From contig NZ_JAZKUG010000001.1 of the NCBI RefSeq assembly GCF_036625195.1, positions 2,666,001 through 2,730,000 on the forward strand: 64,000 nucleotides of DNA, read 5' to 3'. The notes below the pieces were generated by a model that worked only from the letters and a program-made list of their open reading frames with translations, did no database searches and had not been told where the DNA came from. How positions within the stretch are numbered: position 1 is the first letter of the stretch; every line of letters starts with the position of its first letter. The translations under genes were made by a program, and so were the position numbers. Shown here piece after piece: positions 47,669-56,181 of the stretch. The DNA is from Accumulibacter sp. GTDB taxonomy: Bacteria; Pseudomonadota; Gammaproteobacteria; Burkholderiales; Rhodocyclaceae.

Positions 47669-48112
47669 ATGTTCAAGAACATCCTCATTCCGACCGATGG
47701 CTCGGCCGTTTCGCGGAAGGCGATCAAGGCTGGCGTCAAGCTGGCGCAGTCGTTGGGGGCGAAGGTCACCGGTTACTACGCCATGCCCTTCTTGCAGCCC
47801 GCCGCTTTCGGCGACGGCGAGGCGATCGACAGGAACGTGCTCGCCAAGCTCGACCGGCTGGCGCGCGTCACCGGCGAGAAGTATCTCGAGGAGATCGCTG
47901 AGGCTGCCCGCGAGGCCAACGTCGAGTATGTCGGGGTGATCACCAAGCCGGCGATCACGCACGAAGGAATCACCGATGCCGCGAAGAAGAAGCACTGCGA
48001 CGCGATCTTCATCGCCTCGCGCGGGCGCAGCGAGATCAGGAAGCTGCTCCTCGGCAGCGTGACGCAGAAGGTGTTGTCGCACTCACGCGTGCCGGTGATC
48101 GTCTACCGCTGA
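47669..48112 (+). CDS. Universal stress protein UspA family (copy 2)
   Basis: A 147-residue Usp (MFKNILIPTDGSAVSRKAI). The binding motif is reduced: SRGRSEIRKLLLGSV keeps the G-x9-G-S spacing, but the first Gly of GxxG is absent, so ATP affinity may be lower than in copy 1. It has its own promoter with a long leader and converges on the gltI-like gene. Confidence 0.9.
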   Translation: MFKNILIPTDGSAVSRKAIKAGVKLAQSLGAKVTGYYAMPFLQPAAFGDGEAIDRNVLAKLDRLARVTGEKYLEEIAEAAREANVEYVGVITKPAITHEGITDAAKKKHCDAIFIASRGRSEIRKLLLGSVTQKVLSHSRVPVIVYR

Positions 48113-48179
48113 TCCTTCTCTTTGCCGGGCACGCTCCCGGCGCCACGTCTGGAACCCCACCACTGGTCCCCGGGGCACT

Positions 48180-48215
48180 GCGCGGGCAGCCGCCGGCACC
48201 GGCGCTTGCCCGCGC
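48180..48215. terminator. GC-rich hairpin between convergent genes
   Basis: GCGCGGGCA (48180-48188) pairs perfectly with TGCCCGCGC (48207-48215); the loop contains a further GCCGG/CCGGC stem. There is no T-run, so it would be a transcription barrier rather than a canonical terminator. Lies between uspA (+) and the gltI-like gene (-). Confidence 0.4.
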
Positions 48216-48251
48216 TGCGGTCGGAGCGTCTCGTCTCGCGTCGGGTGAGCG

Positions 48252-49169
48252 CTACTCGTAAGCCTTGTCGTTGGGCGACTGGTACAGTTTCCTGAGGGCA
48301 TACGACATCGCGAAGTTGAGGTTCAGACCGTTTGGCGGGATCGGTTGCTGGAACCACCTGCTGAAGATCCTCTCTGCCTCGCCCGAGGTCATCACCCTGG
48401 CGAGGGCGGCATCGACGACCTTCTTGAAGGCGGGATCATCCTTGCGCATCATGCAGCCATAGGCCTCGTACGACTGCGTCAAACCGACCACGGCCCACTC
48501 GCCGGGGTTCCTGGCTTTCGCCATTTCGCCGTAGAGCAACACTTCATCCATGACGAAAGCCGCAGCGCGGCCGCTCTCCAGGATCAGGAATGCTTCGCCG
48601 TGATCCTTCGCACTGATGATGTTCATCTTCATCAGGCTCAATTCGTTCATCCGGCGCAGCAGGCGCTCGGAGGTGGTGCCGGCAGTGGTCACGACATCCT
48701 TGCCCGCCAGGTCGGGGAAATCCTTGATGCGGGCGTTGGCTCGGGTCAATAGGCGCGTGCCGGAGACGAAGATGCTGTTCGAGAAGCTGACCTGCTTCTG
48801 CCGTTCGGTGGTGTTGGTCGTGGAACCGCACTCGAGGTCGACCGTCCCGTTGGCCACGAGCGTCATGCGATTGGCCGATGTGACCGGGATCAGCTTGATG
48901 TCGAGTCTGTCGAGTTTCAGTTCGGCCTTGATCGCGTCGACCACCCTGAGCATCATCTCCTGTGAGTAGCCGATGACCTGTTGCCGGTCGTCGTAGTACG
49001 AGAACGGTACCGACGATGCACGATGTCCCAGTGCGATGACGCCGCTTTCCTTGATCTTCTGCAGCGTCCCGCTGAGTTGCTGCGCCAGCGCCGGTGACGA
49101 GATGAGGGCGGCGACGAGCGTTGCCGCAATGGCGAAGCGCTGCGGGTGGGTCAGTGAATTCCGGAACAT
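48252..49169 (-). CDS. GltI-like periplasmic amino acid binding protein
   Basis: Family 3 extracellular solute-binding protein, 305 residues, close in length to E. coli GltI (glutamate/aspartate). Signal peptide about 1-29 ending ALAQ; the mature start SGTLQKIKESGVIALGHR, the ligand-site VDLECGSTTNTTERQ and the closing GLNLNFAMS are typical of GltI. No ABC permease or ATPase gene is next to it; upstream on the same strand, 161 bases away, is a DASS-type secondary transporter. ATG at 49169 is fixed by the signal peptide. Confidence 0.88.
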   Translation of the reverse strand: MFRNSLTHPQRFAIAATLVAALISSPALAQQLSGTLQKIKESGVIALGHRASSVPFSYYDDRQQVIGYSQEMMLRVVDAIKAELKLDRLDIKLIPVTSANRMTLVANGTVDLECGSTTNTTERQKQVSFSNSIFVSGTRLLTRANARIKDFPDLAGKDVVTTAGTTSERLLRRMNELSLMKMNIISAKDHGEAFLILESGRAAAFVMDEVLLYGEMAKARNPGEWAVVGLTQSYEAYGCMMRKDDPAFKKVVDAALARVMTSGEAERIFSRWFQQPIPPNGLNLNFAMSYALRKLYQSPNDKAYE

Positions 49170-49330
49170 GGCATCGGTCTCCCTTGCATGCATAAAAGGC
49201 CCAGGTGGGTCGGCAGACGGGCGCGGTCCGCGGCGGATTTCATGGCCACCCGCGACCAGCAATCGATGCAGCGCGGCTGCGCCCGGCGCCAGTCGATTTC
49301 GCGCAGGTTGAGTTCGAAGCTCACCCCGGA

Positions 49331-50743
49331 TCAACCCACCCAGAGGATCCAGGGTGTACCGATGACCAGGAACACCACGGTGCAGAAGAGCGTCGTCAGC
49401 AGCCCCAGGCGGTAGAGCTCTCCCTGCCTGAGGTAGCCGCTGGCGACGAAGATGATGTTCTGGCTGCCGCCCTGTGGCGTGATCACCGAGAAGTAGCTGC
49501 TGGCGAACAGCAACGCGTAGGCCATGAGGGGGACGGGAACTCCCGACTTGACTCCGACATCGAGAAACACGCCGAGCAGCGCCAGTACCTGGGCGTTCTG
49601 GCTGACGAAGCCGAAGTGGAGGAGGACGTACATCACCACCAGGGCGACGTAGGCGGCCGGCCAGGAGAGGCCCTCGAGGCCGACGGCCAGGCGCTCGCCG
49701 ACATAGCCCATGAAGCCCATCTCGTTGAGCTGTCCGCTCATGCCGAAGAGCACGGCCAGCCAGATGAACGTGACCAGCGTGCCGCCTTGCTGGCTCATGT
49801 CGTCGACCGTCAGGACGCCGGTGATCATCAGCGTCGCGAGACCCGCCATGGCAATGGCCGTCAGGTTGAGTCCGTAGGGGGCGGCGAGTATCCAGCCGGT
49901 GACCATGACGGAGAAGGTCACTGCCGTGATCCACTCGTGGCGCGACATCGGTCCCATCTTGCTCAATTCCCTGCGGGCGTTGTCCGGCGCCTCGGGGGTG
50001 TCGGTGATCCCCGGTGGATGGAGACGGTAGAGCAGCAGCGGCAGCAGGGCGATCACCACCAGGCATGGGACGCATGAGGCGAGCAGCCACGAGCCGAAAG
50101 TGATCGTCATTCCTTTCTCGGCGGCCAGTCCGGCTCCGACCGGATTGCCCGACGTGGCCGTGAACCAGAGCGCCGAGGTGATGGCGAGACTGGCCATGCC
50201 GCAGAACATCAGGTAGCCGCCGAGGCGCCGCTTCTCGTCGTCGTCGGGTGTCGAGCCGCTGTTCTGTGCCAGGGCGAGGATGACCGGAAAGAGCACGCCG
50301 CCGCGTGCCGTGTTGCTCGGAAAGCCGGGCGCGATCAGCGTGTCGGTGATGAAGATGCTGTACGCCAGACCGAGCGTCGATCTGCCGAAGAACGAGATCA
50401 CGTACAGGCTGATCCGCTTGCCGAGTCCGCTCTTGACGACCGACTGCGAGACCAGGAAAGCGGTCACCACCAGGAGGACGACGGGGTTGGCGAAGGCGCC
50501 AAAGGCCTTGGCCGGGGTCAGGGTGTTGGTCAGGACCACGATCGCACAGGCGAGCAGCGCGGAAGTGAACAGCGGGAAGATATTGAGCACCACCGCGAAG
50601 ATCGCCGATGCGAAGATCGCAAAGAGATGCCAGGACTCGCGGGTCAGGCCCTCGGGGATCGGTGCGAACCAGAGGCCGAAGAAGAGGCCCAGCAGGCATG
50701 CCAGTTTGAGGATTCTTCCGGTACCAACGGTGGGCGTGCTCAT
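49331..50743 (-). CDS. DASS (SLC13)-family anion:sodium symporter
   Basis: A 470-residue membrane protein with about 12 hydrophobic segments. SLC13/CitT-type signatures are visible: the hairpin FPSNTARGGVLFP (about 141-153), TATSGNPVGAG (about 195-205), and in the second half VSQNAQVLALLGVF and TPQGGSQNIIF, the paired SNT-like substrate motifs. Members import di- and tricarboxylates or exchange them. Its ATG region overlaps the upstream lipoprotein gene by four bases, so the pair is coupled. The substrate cannot be read off. Confidence 0.9.
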   Translation of the reverse strand: MSTPTVGTGRILKLACLLGLFFGLWFAPIPEGLTRESWHLFAIFASAIFAVVLNIFPLFTSALLACAIVVLTNTLTPAKAFGAFANPVVLLVVTAFLVSQSVVKSGLGKRISLYVISFFGRSTLGLAYSIFITDTLIAPGFPSNTARGGVLFPVILALAQNSGSTPDDDEKRRLGGYLMFCGMASLAITSALWFTATSGNPVGAGLAAEKGMTITFGSWLLASCVPCLVVIALLPLLLYRLHPPGITDTPEAPDNARRELSKMGPMSRHEWITAVTFSVMVTGWILAAPYGLNLTAIAMAGLATLMITGVLTVDDMSQQGGTLVTFIWLAVLFGMSGQLNEMGFMGYVGERLAVGLEGLSWPAAYVALVVMYVLLHFGFVSQNAQVLALLGVFLDVGVKSGVPVPLMAYALLFASSYFSVITPQGGSQNIIFVASGYLRQGELYRLGLLTTLFCTVVFLVIGTPWILWVG

Positions 50744-51342
50744 TTCTGGCCTCCTGCCGTGGCGGGAGTGGCAGCAGGTGGCTGGCCGAAGCGCACCCAG
50801 CCACTCAGGTCGACGACACGTCCGGTCAACTCCTCACCCTCGATGGCACCCATGCGCTGCCACTTGAAGCGGTATTCGCCGGTGATGCCGCTGTAGCGGC
50901 CGGTGCCACCGGTGAACCTGCCTTCGATGAGCTTGCCGGGGCCAATCACATCGCCACTCAGTTCGCTGAAGATCCTGTCGCCACGCGTGTCGGTCCACAC
51001 ACTTCGCCCTTGGGTACCGGTAGTGGTGTCCGAGAGACCGATGGCCTGGGCCTGGAACGCCGGGTTCACCCGCTGTTTGCCCTGCAGAAACATCGTGCCG
51101 CTGAGTGAGAAGATGCCCGCCTGGTGGCCCGGACCGAGGTCGAGAACCTGCCTCGTTCCGGTCGTGGTCCAGTCGCCGCTGAAGTGCCGCACCTCATCGG
51201 CAGTTGCCGGTTGCGGTGCTGAACTCGCGGTGGCAGCGGGCGATGACGGGTCCGGTCGGCCGCAGGCCGCCGACAGCAGCACGGCCAGGACAATGATGCC
51301 CGGCGGACAATGGCGTGCGGATGAATGGGTCGGAAAACGCAT
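50740..51342 (-). CDS. Predicted lipoprotein upstream of the DASS transporter
   Basis: A 200-residue predicted lipoprotein: signal with lipobox LSAAC (Cys27), a Ser/Ala/Pro-rich stretch to about residue 45, then a compact beta-rich domain (FSGDWTTTGTR, LDLGPGHQAGIFSLSGT, GRFTGGTGRYSGITGEYRF). The GGTGRYSGITGEY pattern is reminiscent of allene-oxide-cyclase-like barrels, but I would not name a function. ATG at 51342 has AGGCAG upstream. Its stop overlaps the transporter start by four bases, suggesting a linked job at the envelope. Confidence 0.72.
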   Translation of the reverse strand: MRFPTHSSARHCPPGIIVLAVLLSAACGRPDPSSPAATASSAPQPATADEVRHFSGDWTTTGTRQVLDLGPGHQAGIFSLSGTMFLQGKQRVNPAFQAQAIGLSDTTTGTQGRSVWTDTRGDRIFSELSGDVIGPGKLIEGRFTGGTGRYSGITGEYRFKWQRMGAIEGEELTGRVVDLSGWVRFGQPPAATPATAGGQK

Positions 51343-51721
51343 GGATCTGCCTCCGATGGGAAAGAGAAGCGAGACGAAGCACGTGTCCGCGTCGGCGACA
51401 GGCCCGCCGGGACGATCCGAACCCATCGCGGATTACCCTAGCACTTTGGGCGGGGAAAAGCCAGCGCCGCGGAATTCCTGCCCAGTTCAGCCCATCCTCA
51501 GCCCGAAAGCATATGCCTCGAGTATGTTTGATGGCAGCTTGCCGTTCCTGAGGTCTGCCTCCAGCGCCAGCCCACTGGGGCAGTACGGGCACCGCCGCCG
51601 CGGTCGCCCTGTCGGCGATCGGTCGCCGGAGGACCTCGCGAAGGAGCGCACGGGGGGTGTCTGCGTATGGGGATGCCGCTGCCGCTGTGGACGACAGCCG
51701 GCAAGTGCCAGCAGCGAACAT
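51343..51721. other. Region of about 380 bp without a firm gene
   Basis: Between two minus-strand lipoprotein genes. One minus-strand frame ending at 51487 finishes with a protein-like stretch (GLALEADLRNGKLPSNILEA) after CPYC, but it lacks a plausible start, so it may be a remnant. No promoter is obvious. Confidence 0.4.
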
Positions 51722-52069
51722 CTATTTCGAGCCTTGCTGGACTCCGTCGGGGCGCGGACTGGCGAGGAAGGCGAGCCCGCCCGGTTGGGCAAACCATGCC
51801 AGATTGACGCCGTCGAGGACGATGATCACCGGCACCTCGTGGCTCTTGCCCGCGTGGCGGATCGTCGCCACGGCTGCGAGTTGCCGTTCCTGCCCGCCGG
51901 TGATGCGGACGGCGAGGACCTCGACGCCCTGACCCCTGAACTGCGGGTCGTAGCGAAAATACTCCTGCATCGACACGCGAGTCAGTTCAGCTGCCTTGTC
52001 GGGCCCGGGCACGCACGCAGCGAGCAACAGGCAGACGGCGATCACTGCGCGCCGTACGCGCGCCGTCAT
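51722..52069 (-). CDS. Small predicted lipoprotein
   Basis: A 115-residue predicted lipoprotein with signal MTARVRRAVIAVCLLLAAC (Cys19). The mature part forms one small domain: LTRVSMQEYFRYDPQFRGQGVEV, in part, then VRITGGQERQLAAVATIRHAG and VPVIIVLDGVNLAWF. No family recognised. ATG at 52069 is used; the frame opens seven codons earlier. It lies 105 bases downstream of the HD-domain gene on the same strand. Confidence 0.7.
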   Translation of the reverse strand: MTARVRRAVIAVCLLLAACVPGPDKAAELTRVSMQEYFRYDPQFRGQGVEVLAVRITGGQERQLAAVATIRHAGKSHEVPVIIVLDGVNLAWFAQPGGLAFLASPRPDGVQQGSK

Positions 52070-52174
52070 CGGTCCCGCTGCCTGGCGCATCGGTCCATCG
52101 GCTTTGCGTTCGCCCCGCTTGGCGTGGCGGTGGCGCGCGGCGCGGGCAGCCGCGTGTGCGGCCGGGCGCGGGAA

Positions 52175-52690
52175 TCAGCCATCGGTCGCCGCCGGGATGT
52201 CATCCGGCGCCAGCAGCCCGTCGAGTTCGCACCACAATGGTTCGCAGAGGCCGGGGCGGTACGCCGCGGCACGGAAGGCACGATGCTCGTGGCGGTAGAT
52301 CTCCCAGAGACGCTGCCGGCGATCGGCGACACAGCTCCTGACGTTGGCCAGGCGGTCGGCTGCCTTGACCACCAGTGCCAGTTCCGCCGGGCCACTGACC
52401 GCCGCCAGCCGGGCGTAGGTCTGCGCCTTGCGCTCGGCACGGGTGGCGCCCGGGGCGTCGGTCAGCAGGCCGACGCATTCGCCGACGAAGGGCCCGAAAC
52501 GGGCGTTGACGTCGTCGTCACTGACTGCCGTGTCCTCGACGATGTCGTGCAGATAAGCGATGACCTGCGCCTGCGCACCGTACGGAGCGAGCAGTTCGGC
52601 GACTGCTTCGAGGTGCCAGGAGTACGGGCGCTCGCCGTACATCTGGCCGTCGTGCGCGCGCAACGCGAAGGCGCGCGCGTCAGCCAGCAT
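52175..52690 (-). CDS. HD-domain phosphohydrolase (RelA/SpoT-hydrolase-like)
   Basis: A 171-residue single HD domain like the small (p)ppGpp hydrolase/MESH1 class: AHDGQMYGERPYSWH (12-26, His13 and His26), AYLHDIVEDT (His48-Asp49, then Glu52-Asp53) and VKAADRLANV with the last Asp (about 113). The order H-HD-ED-D is kept, so metal-dependent hydrolysis of a nucleotide such as ppGpp is plausible. ATG at 52690 overlaps the desaturase-like gene by 11 bases. Confidence 0.82.
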   Translation of the reverse strand: MLADARAFALRAHDGQMYGERPYSWHLEAVAELLAPYGAQAQVIAYLHDIVEDTAVSDDDVNARFGPFVGECVGLLTDAPGATRAERKAQTYARLAAVSGPAELALVVKAADRLANVRSCVADRRQRLWEIYRHEHRAFRAAAYRPGLCEPLWCELDGLLAPDDIPAATDG

Positions 52691-53684
52691 GCGAGCCTTC
52701 CGTCTGTCGCTCGTCCGCGTTGTGGCCGCGTGGTCGCAAGGCGGCGGCGAAGGCTTGCAGCCCCTCCCATTGCTGTCGCCAGAAGCCGCTGCGCTCGGCC
52801 TCAGGTGGCAGCGGGCCGCCGGCGAGGCCGCAGGGCGGCAGTTCCTGCTCGTGGTACTGGGTGCCGAAGATCTGGTCCCAGACCGGCAGCAGAACGGCGA
52901 AATTGCATCCGTGGCGGTACCGACGACCCGCCGGCAGGTGCAGCGCATGGTGCCAGCGGTGGTAGCGCGGGCTGACCAGCAGCCTTTCGCCGAAGCGCCC
53001 GAACGAGAGGCGGGCATTGACGTGGGCGAGGTTCTCCACCGTCTTGACGACGAGCAGCAGGCCGATGAACTGCCCCGGCGGTACGCCAATGAGCAGGGCG
53101 ATGCTGGCGAACCAGAAGCCGCCGATCAGATCCTCGAGCAGATGGTTGCGGCTGTCGGTCCACAGGGTCATCCGCCGCTGGCTGTGGTGGATGGCGTGCA
53201 GTGCCCACCACCAGCGCAGGATGTGCGACAGCCGGTGGCGCCAGTATTCGGCGAAATCGAGGAGCAGCAGGTAGACGAGAAAGGCGAGCAGCGGCCTCGT
53301 GTCGAGGCCGGGGAACAGGTCCTCGAGTTGCGGCGGGATGATGTCGTGCAGGCGCAACCAGCCATCGATGACTGCGAAGAGCGGTGCCAGCAGTGCGAAC
53401 ACCGCCAGCGGAACGATACCCAGCCGGTCGAGCAGCGAGTAGAGGATATCGACGCGGACTGCCCGGCGATCCGGCCAGACCTCGACCGGCCGCCAGGCTT
53501 CGAGCGGTCGCAGCAGCAGGTAGGCGAAGCCGATCTGCAACACCCCGGCGAGGAAGAACTGGATGCCGTCGAAAGCCATTTCGAGGTGGCTGCCCATGCC
53601 GAGCGCGAACAGCGGCGGTTGCACCACATGATCGAGCAACCAGCCCTGCAGGAAGACGAAGGCCTCGGTCATTGTGTCGATCAT
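52680..53684 (-). CDS. Sterol desaturase/fatty acid hydroxylase superfamily membrane protein
   Basis: A 334-residue membrane protein with four or five hydrophobic segments and the di-iron histidine boxes: HRLSH in EYWRHRLSHILR (about 149-153), HAIHH (about 165-169), and HRWHH (about 246-250). These are hydroxylases or desaturases of lipids or carotenoids in other organisms; the substrate is unknown here. Overlaps the deacetylase gene by four bases and the HD gene by 11, so it is an internal operon gene. Confidence 0.88.
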   Translation of the reverse strand: MIDTMTEAFVFLQGWLLDHVVQPPLFALGMGSHLEMAFDGIQFFLAGVLQIGFAYLLLRPLEAWRPVEVWPDRRAVRVDILYSLLDRLGIVPLAVFALLAPLFAVIDGWLRLHDIIPPQLEDLFPGLDTRPLLAFLVYLLLLDFAEYWRHRLSHILRWWWALHAIHHSQRRMTLWTDSRNHLLEDLIGGFWFASIALLIGVPPGQFIGLLLVVKTVENLAHVNARLSFGRFGERLLVSPRYHRWHHALHLPAGRRYRHGCNFAVLLPVWDQIFGTQYHEQELPPCGLAGGPLPPEAERSGFWRQQWEGLQAFAAALRPRGHNADERQTEGSHAG

Positions 53685-54433
53685 GTCTGCCCGCGCCGGG
53701 TGGAAAAACAGAAGCCCTTCGCCTTGAGGCCGGCGATCAGCGGCTCGAACATCGGCGCGAAGGGGTCCTTGCGCGACCAGATGCCGAGATGGGCCATGAC
53801 GATGTCGCCATGGCGGAGGCGCTCGAGCGCTCGCTGCAGCAGCATCGAATTGGGGTAGGTCTCAGACGGCAGCTCGTCGCCGAGGAAGCCGGCTGCCGCC
53901 CAGCCGACATGTCGGTAGCCGCAGGACTGTGCCGCCGCCAGCGTGTTCGGCGTCGTGCGGCCACCAGGAGCCCGCCAAAGCGGGTCGAGGCCGCGGCCGG
54001 TCAGTTCCTGGAAGCGGGTGTCGGGTCGCTGCAGCTCGGCGCAGATGGCGGCGGCGTCCATCGTTTCGCTGCTGCCATCCTGCAGCCGGTAGCGCACCAG
54101 CGTGCCGCTGTCGCCACGAAAACTGCCGTGGCGCCAGGTGTGGCTGCCAAAGGCGTGGCCTTCGGCGACGCGGGCACGCCAGTAGGGGGCCCAACTGGCG
54201 TCGAGGGCGCTGTCGCCGCGAGTGGTCCTTTCCTGCGCGAGGAAGAACGTCGCCTTGACGCCGTGTCGTGCCAGGGTGTCGGCGATCAGTTCGGCGTGGC
54301 GCATGTTGCCGGTGTCGAAGGTGAGATAGAGCGTCCCCTTGCAGCCCGACTGTGGCGTGGCGGCTCCGGCGGCATCCGCGCCTGCCGTCGCCAGCCCGAG
54401 CGCCAGAGCGAGTGCGGGATGAAAGCGTGCCAT
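53681..54433 (-). CDS. Exported NodB-type polysaccharide deacetylase homologue
   Basis: A 250-residue protein with signal peptide (about 1-26) and a NodB fold. The zinc-binding HxxxH is intact (SHTWRH, His98 and His102), but motif 1 reads TFDTGN rather than TFDDG: the catalytic base Asp40 is kept, the metal-binding second Asp is Thr41. Motif 3 is WRAPGGRT and the last His is in DIVMAHLG. Proteins with this TFDTG variant recur in betaproteobacteria, so it may be a subfamily with changed chemistry. Start at 54433; two bases after the propeller gene. Confidence 0.85.
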   Translation of the reverse strand: MARFHPALALALGLATAGADAAGAATPQSGCKGTLYLTFDTGNMRHAELIADTLARHGVKATFFLAQERTTRGDSALDASWAPYWRARVAEGHAFGSHTWRHGSFRGDSGTLVRYRLQDGSSETMDAAAICAELQRPDTRFQELTGRGLDPLWRAPGGRTTPNTLAAAQSCGYRHVGWAAAGFLGDELPSETYPNSMLLQRALERLRHGDIVMAHLGIWSRKDPFAPMFEPLIAGLKAKGFCFSTRRGQT

Positions 54434-54435
54434 CC

Positions 54436-55428
54436 TCACCGGAGCCCGGCGTGGTTGAGGAAGAAGACCCCGTGCGGCGAACTGCCGACCGGAATCGACA
54501 GCTTCAGCTGCTTGCTCACCAGGTCGACGACCTGCACCCTGCGCGCGAAGCGCGCGGTGGTCCACAGCTCCTTGCCGTCGGCGCGGACCATCATGTCGTC
54601 GGGGCCGCCGGGGACGTCGTATTGTTCGACGACGCTCATCGTCTGCGTGTCGAGCAGCGAGATGCTGCCGTCGATCGTCCGGTTCGAGACGTAGAAATGG
54701 CGGCCATCGCCCTTCGGCTGCAGGTTGTGCGCCGCCTTCGCGGTGGCGATCTGCCGTACGCTCTTGCGCGCCCGCCATTCGATCACCTCGACCACCCCTT
54801 CGCCCATGCTGGCGACCAGCAGGTGGCGATTGCCCGGCGCCATGACGATTCCCGCCGGCGTCGCCGCCACCGGCATCACCCAGGCGATCTTCTGCGTCGG
54901 CAGGCTGATCGCCATCAACTCGTTCGAGTCCTGCAGGGTGATGAAAACGAACTGGCTGGCATCGTCGAACGCCATGTGCGAGGGCGTCTTCGGTGCCGGC
55001 AGGCGGGCAAGCAGGCGGAAGTCGGCAGCGTCGTAGAGGTCGACGCGATCGAGGCGCAGCGAGGTGGCGACGAACCACTTGCGGTTCGGCGAGAAGCCGA
55101 TCTGGTAGGGGTCCGAGATGTCACGTATGCGTCTTTGCTCCTGGCCGGTCAGCGGGTCGTAGAAGACGAGCTGGTTGGATGCCGCGCAGGCGACGATCAG
55201 CGATTTGTCGTCGGGAGTGGGCATCAGGTGATGCGGCTCCTTGCAGACGTTGACCTTGCCAGTGACCTTGTAGCTGTCGGTGTCGATCAGGCTGAGCGTT
55301 CCATCGGCCGAGTTGAGCGCGATTGCGAGGCCGGCATGTGCTGCCATCTGGTTGCCGCAGAGGAAGAAGAACAGCGCCAGCAGTCTGGGCAGGAGACGAG
55401 CGAGGGATGCAGGGTGGCGGTGGGTCAC
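54436..55428 (-). CDS. Exported YVTN-type beta-propeller protein
   Basis: A 330-residue protein with an N-terminal export signal (LARLLPRLLALFFFLCG, before AAHAG) and a seven-bladed propeller built of about 40-residue repeats with blade motifs such as DGTLSLIDTDSYKVTGKV, NQLVFYDPLTGQEQRRI and GSISLLDTQTMSVVEQY. Such proteins are periplasmic scaffolds or, with haem or metals, enzymes; no haem motif is seen. GTG at 55428 is the most upstream sensible start before the signal. First gene of the propeller-deacetylase-desaturase-HD operon. Confidence 0.82.
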   Translation of the reverse strand: MTHRHPASLARLLPRLLALFFFLCGNQMAAHAGLAIALNSADGTLSLIDTDSYKVTGKVNVCKEPHHLMPTPDDKSLIVACAASNQLVFYDPLTGQEQRRIRDISDPYQIGFSPNRKWFVATSLRLDRVDLYDAADFRLLARLPAPKTPSHMAFDDASQFVFITLQDSNELMAISLPTQKIAWVMPVAATPAGIVMAPGNRHLLVASMGEGVVEVIEWRARKSVRQIATAKAAHNLQPKGDGRHFYVSNRTIDGSISLLDTQTMSVVEQYDVPGGPDDMMVRADGKELWTTARFARRVQVVDLVSKQLKLSIPVGSSPHGVFFLNHAGLR

Positions 55429-55574
55429 TTCAGTCGGAATCCGGTTGCGAACGAGAGTGGTCGGCGAGCGTCGTGGTCCGAAACGGCGGCAGGCAGTCTG
55501 CGACGTGGCTGCCGGGGCTGGCCGGGCGCCGGTGGCGAATCCCCCGGAGCGTGATTCTGCAGGAAAACTCCCCC

Positions 55575-56177
55575 CTATGCCAGAACCACCAGTCGCGGAT
55601 CGTCGAAATGATCGAGGAGCATGCGGCGTACCCGATCCTGCCACAGGCTGGCGAACAGGCTGCGGCTCTCCGGATCGTCGTCGCCGGCAAGCAGTCCTTG
55701 CAGCAGCGATGGCAGACGGGGGTCGGCGGGGACCTGCGCGAGTTGCAGCGTTGCCGTGATGCTCTGCCCATTGTCGAGGCGTCGGAAGCGGATATCGCCT
55801 GGCAGCTGCTGCCCGAAACGCAACAGGTCGCGGCGCACGAACTGGCCAGCCAGCCCCTTGAAGCCACCGGCTCCGGCAGCGCCGGTGAGCAGTCCGACGA
55901 CCGCCGCCATGACGCCGCTGACGCCGGTCTCGGCCGCCTCGCGGAAGTCGACGGCGATCTCGCCACGCAGTGGTGTCTCGTCGCCGTGGAGGGCGCGCAG
56001 GGCGCGATGGCTCAGCAGGTAGCTGCCGGCCACGGTCGGGCACGAGTGACCGGCAAGGCGGACGGCGTCGGCATAGCCGTACTCGATCAGCCCGCCGGCA
56101 GCGGCGCCGAGGAAGTCGGCAAGGCGATCGCGCAGGACGATCGACGGCACCTGTGCGAAGAAGGCCGGGAAGCCCAC
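55575..56177 (-). CDS. FmdE-like domain protein
   Basis: A 200-residue protein resembling the FmdE/Cys-His domain group (named after formylmethanofuran dehydrogenase subunit E). The signature is VRLAGHSCPTVAGSYL (40-55, His44 and Cys46 as likely metal ligands), then GEIAVDFRE and GVMAAVVGLLTGAAGAGGFKGL (in part). No zinc ribbon follows, unlike true FmdE. Metal binding is plausible; function unknown. It starts four bases after gloA stops and is probably cotranscribed with it. Confidence 0.65.
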   Translation of the reverse strand: MGFPAFFAQVPSIVLRDRLADFLGAAAGGLIEYGYADAVRLAGHSCPTVAGSYLLSHRALRALHGDETPLRGEIAVDFREAAETGVSGVMAAVVGLLTGAAGAGGFKGLAGQFVRRDLLRFGQQLPGDIRFRRLDNGQSITATLQLAQVPADPRLPSLLQGLLAGDDDPESRSLFASLWQDRVRRMLLDHFDDPRLVVLA

Positions 56178-56181
56178 CGCC

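Noticed and set aside
48252..50804. A single 850-codon minus-strand frame
   Set aside because: Only its last 306 codons are a real gene (the GltI-like protein). The rest is an alternative frame through the DASS transporter gene and lacks protein-like composition.
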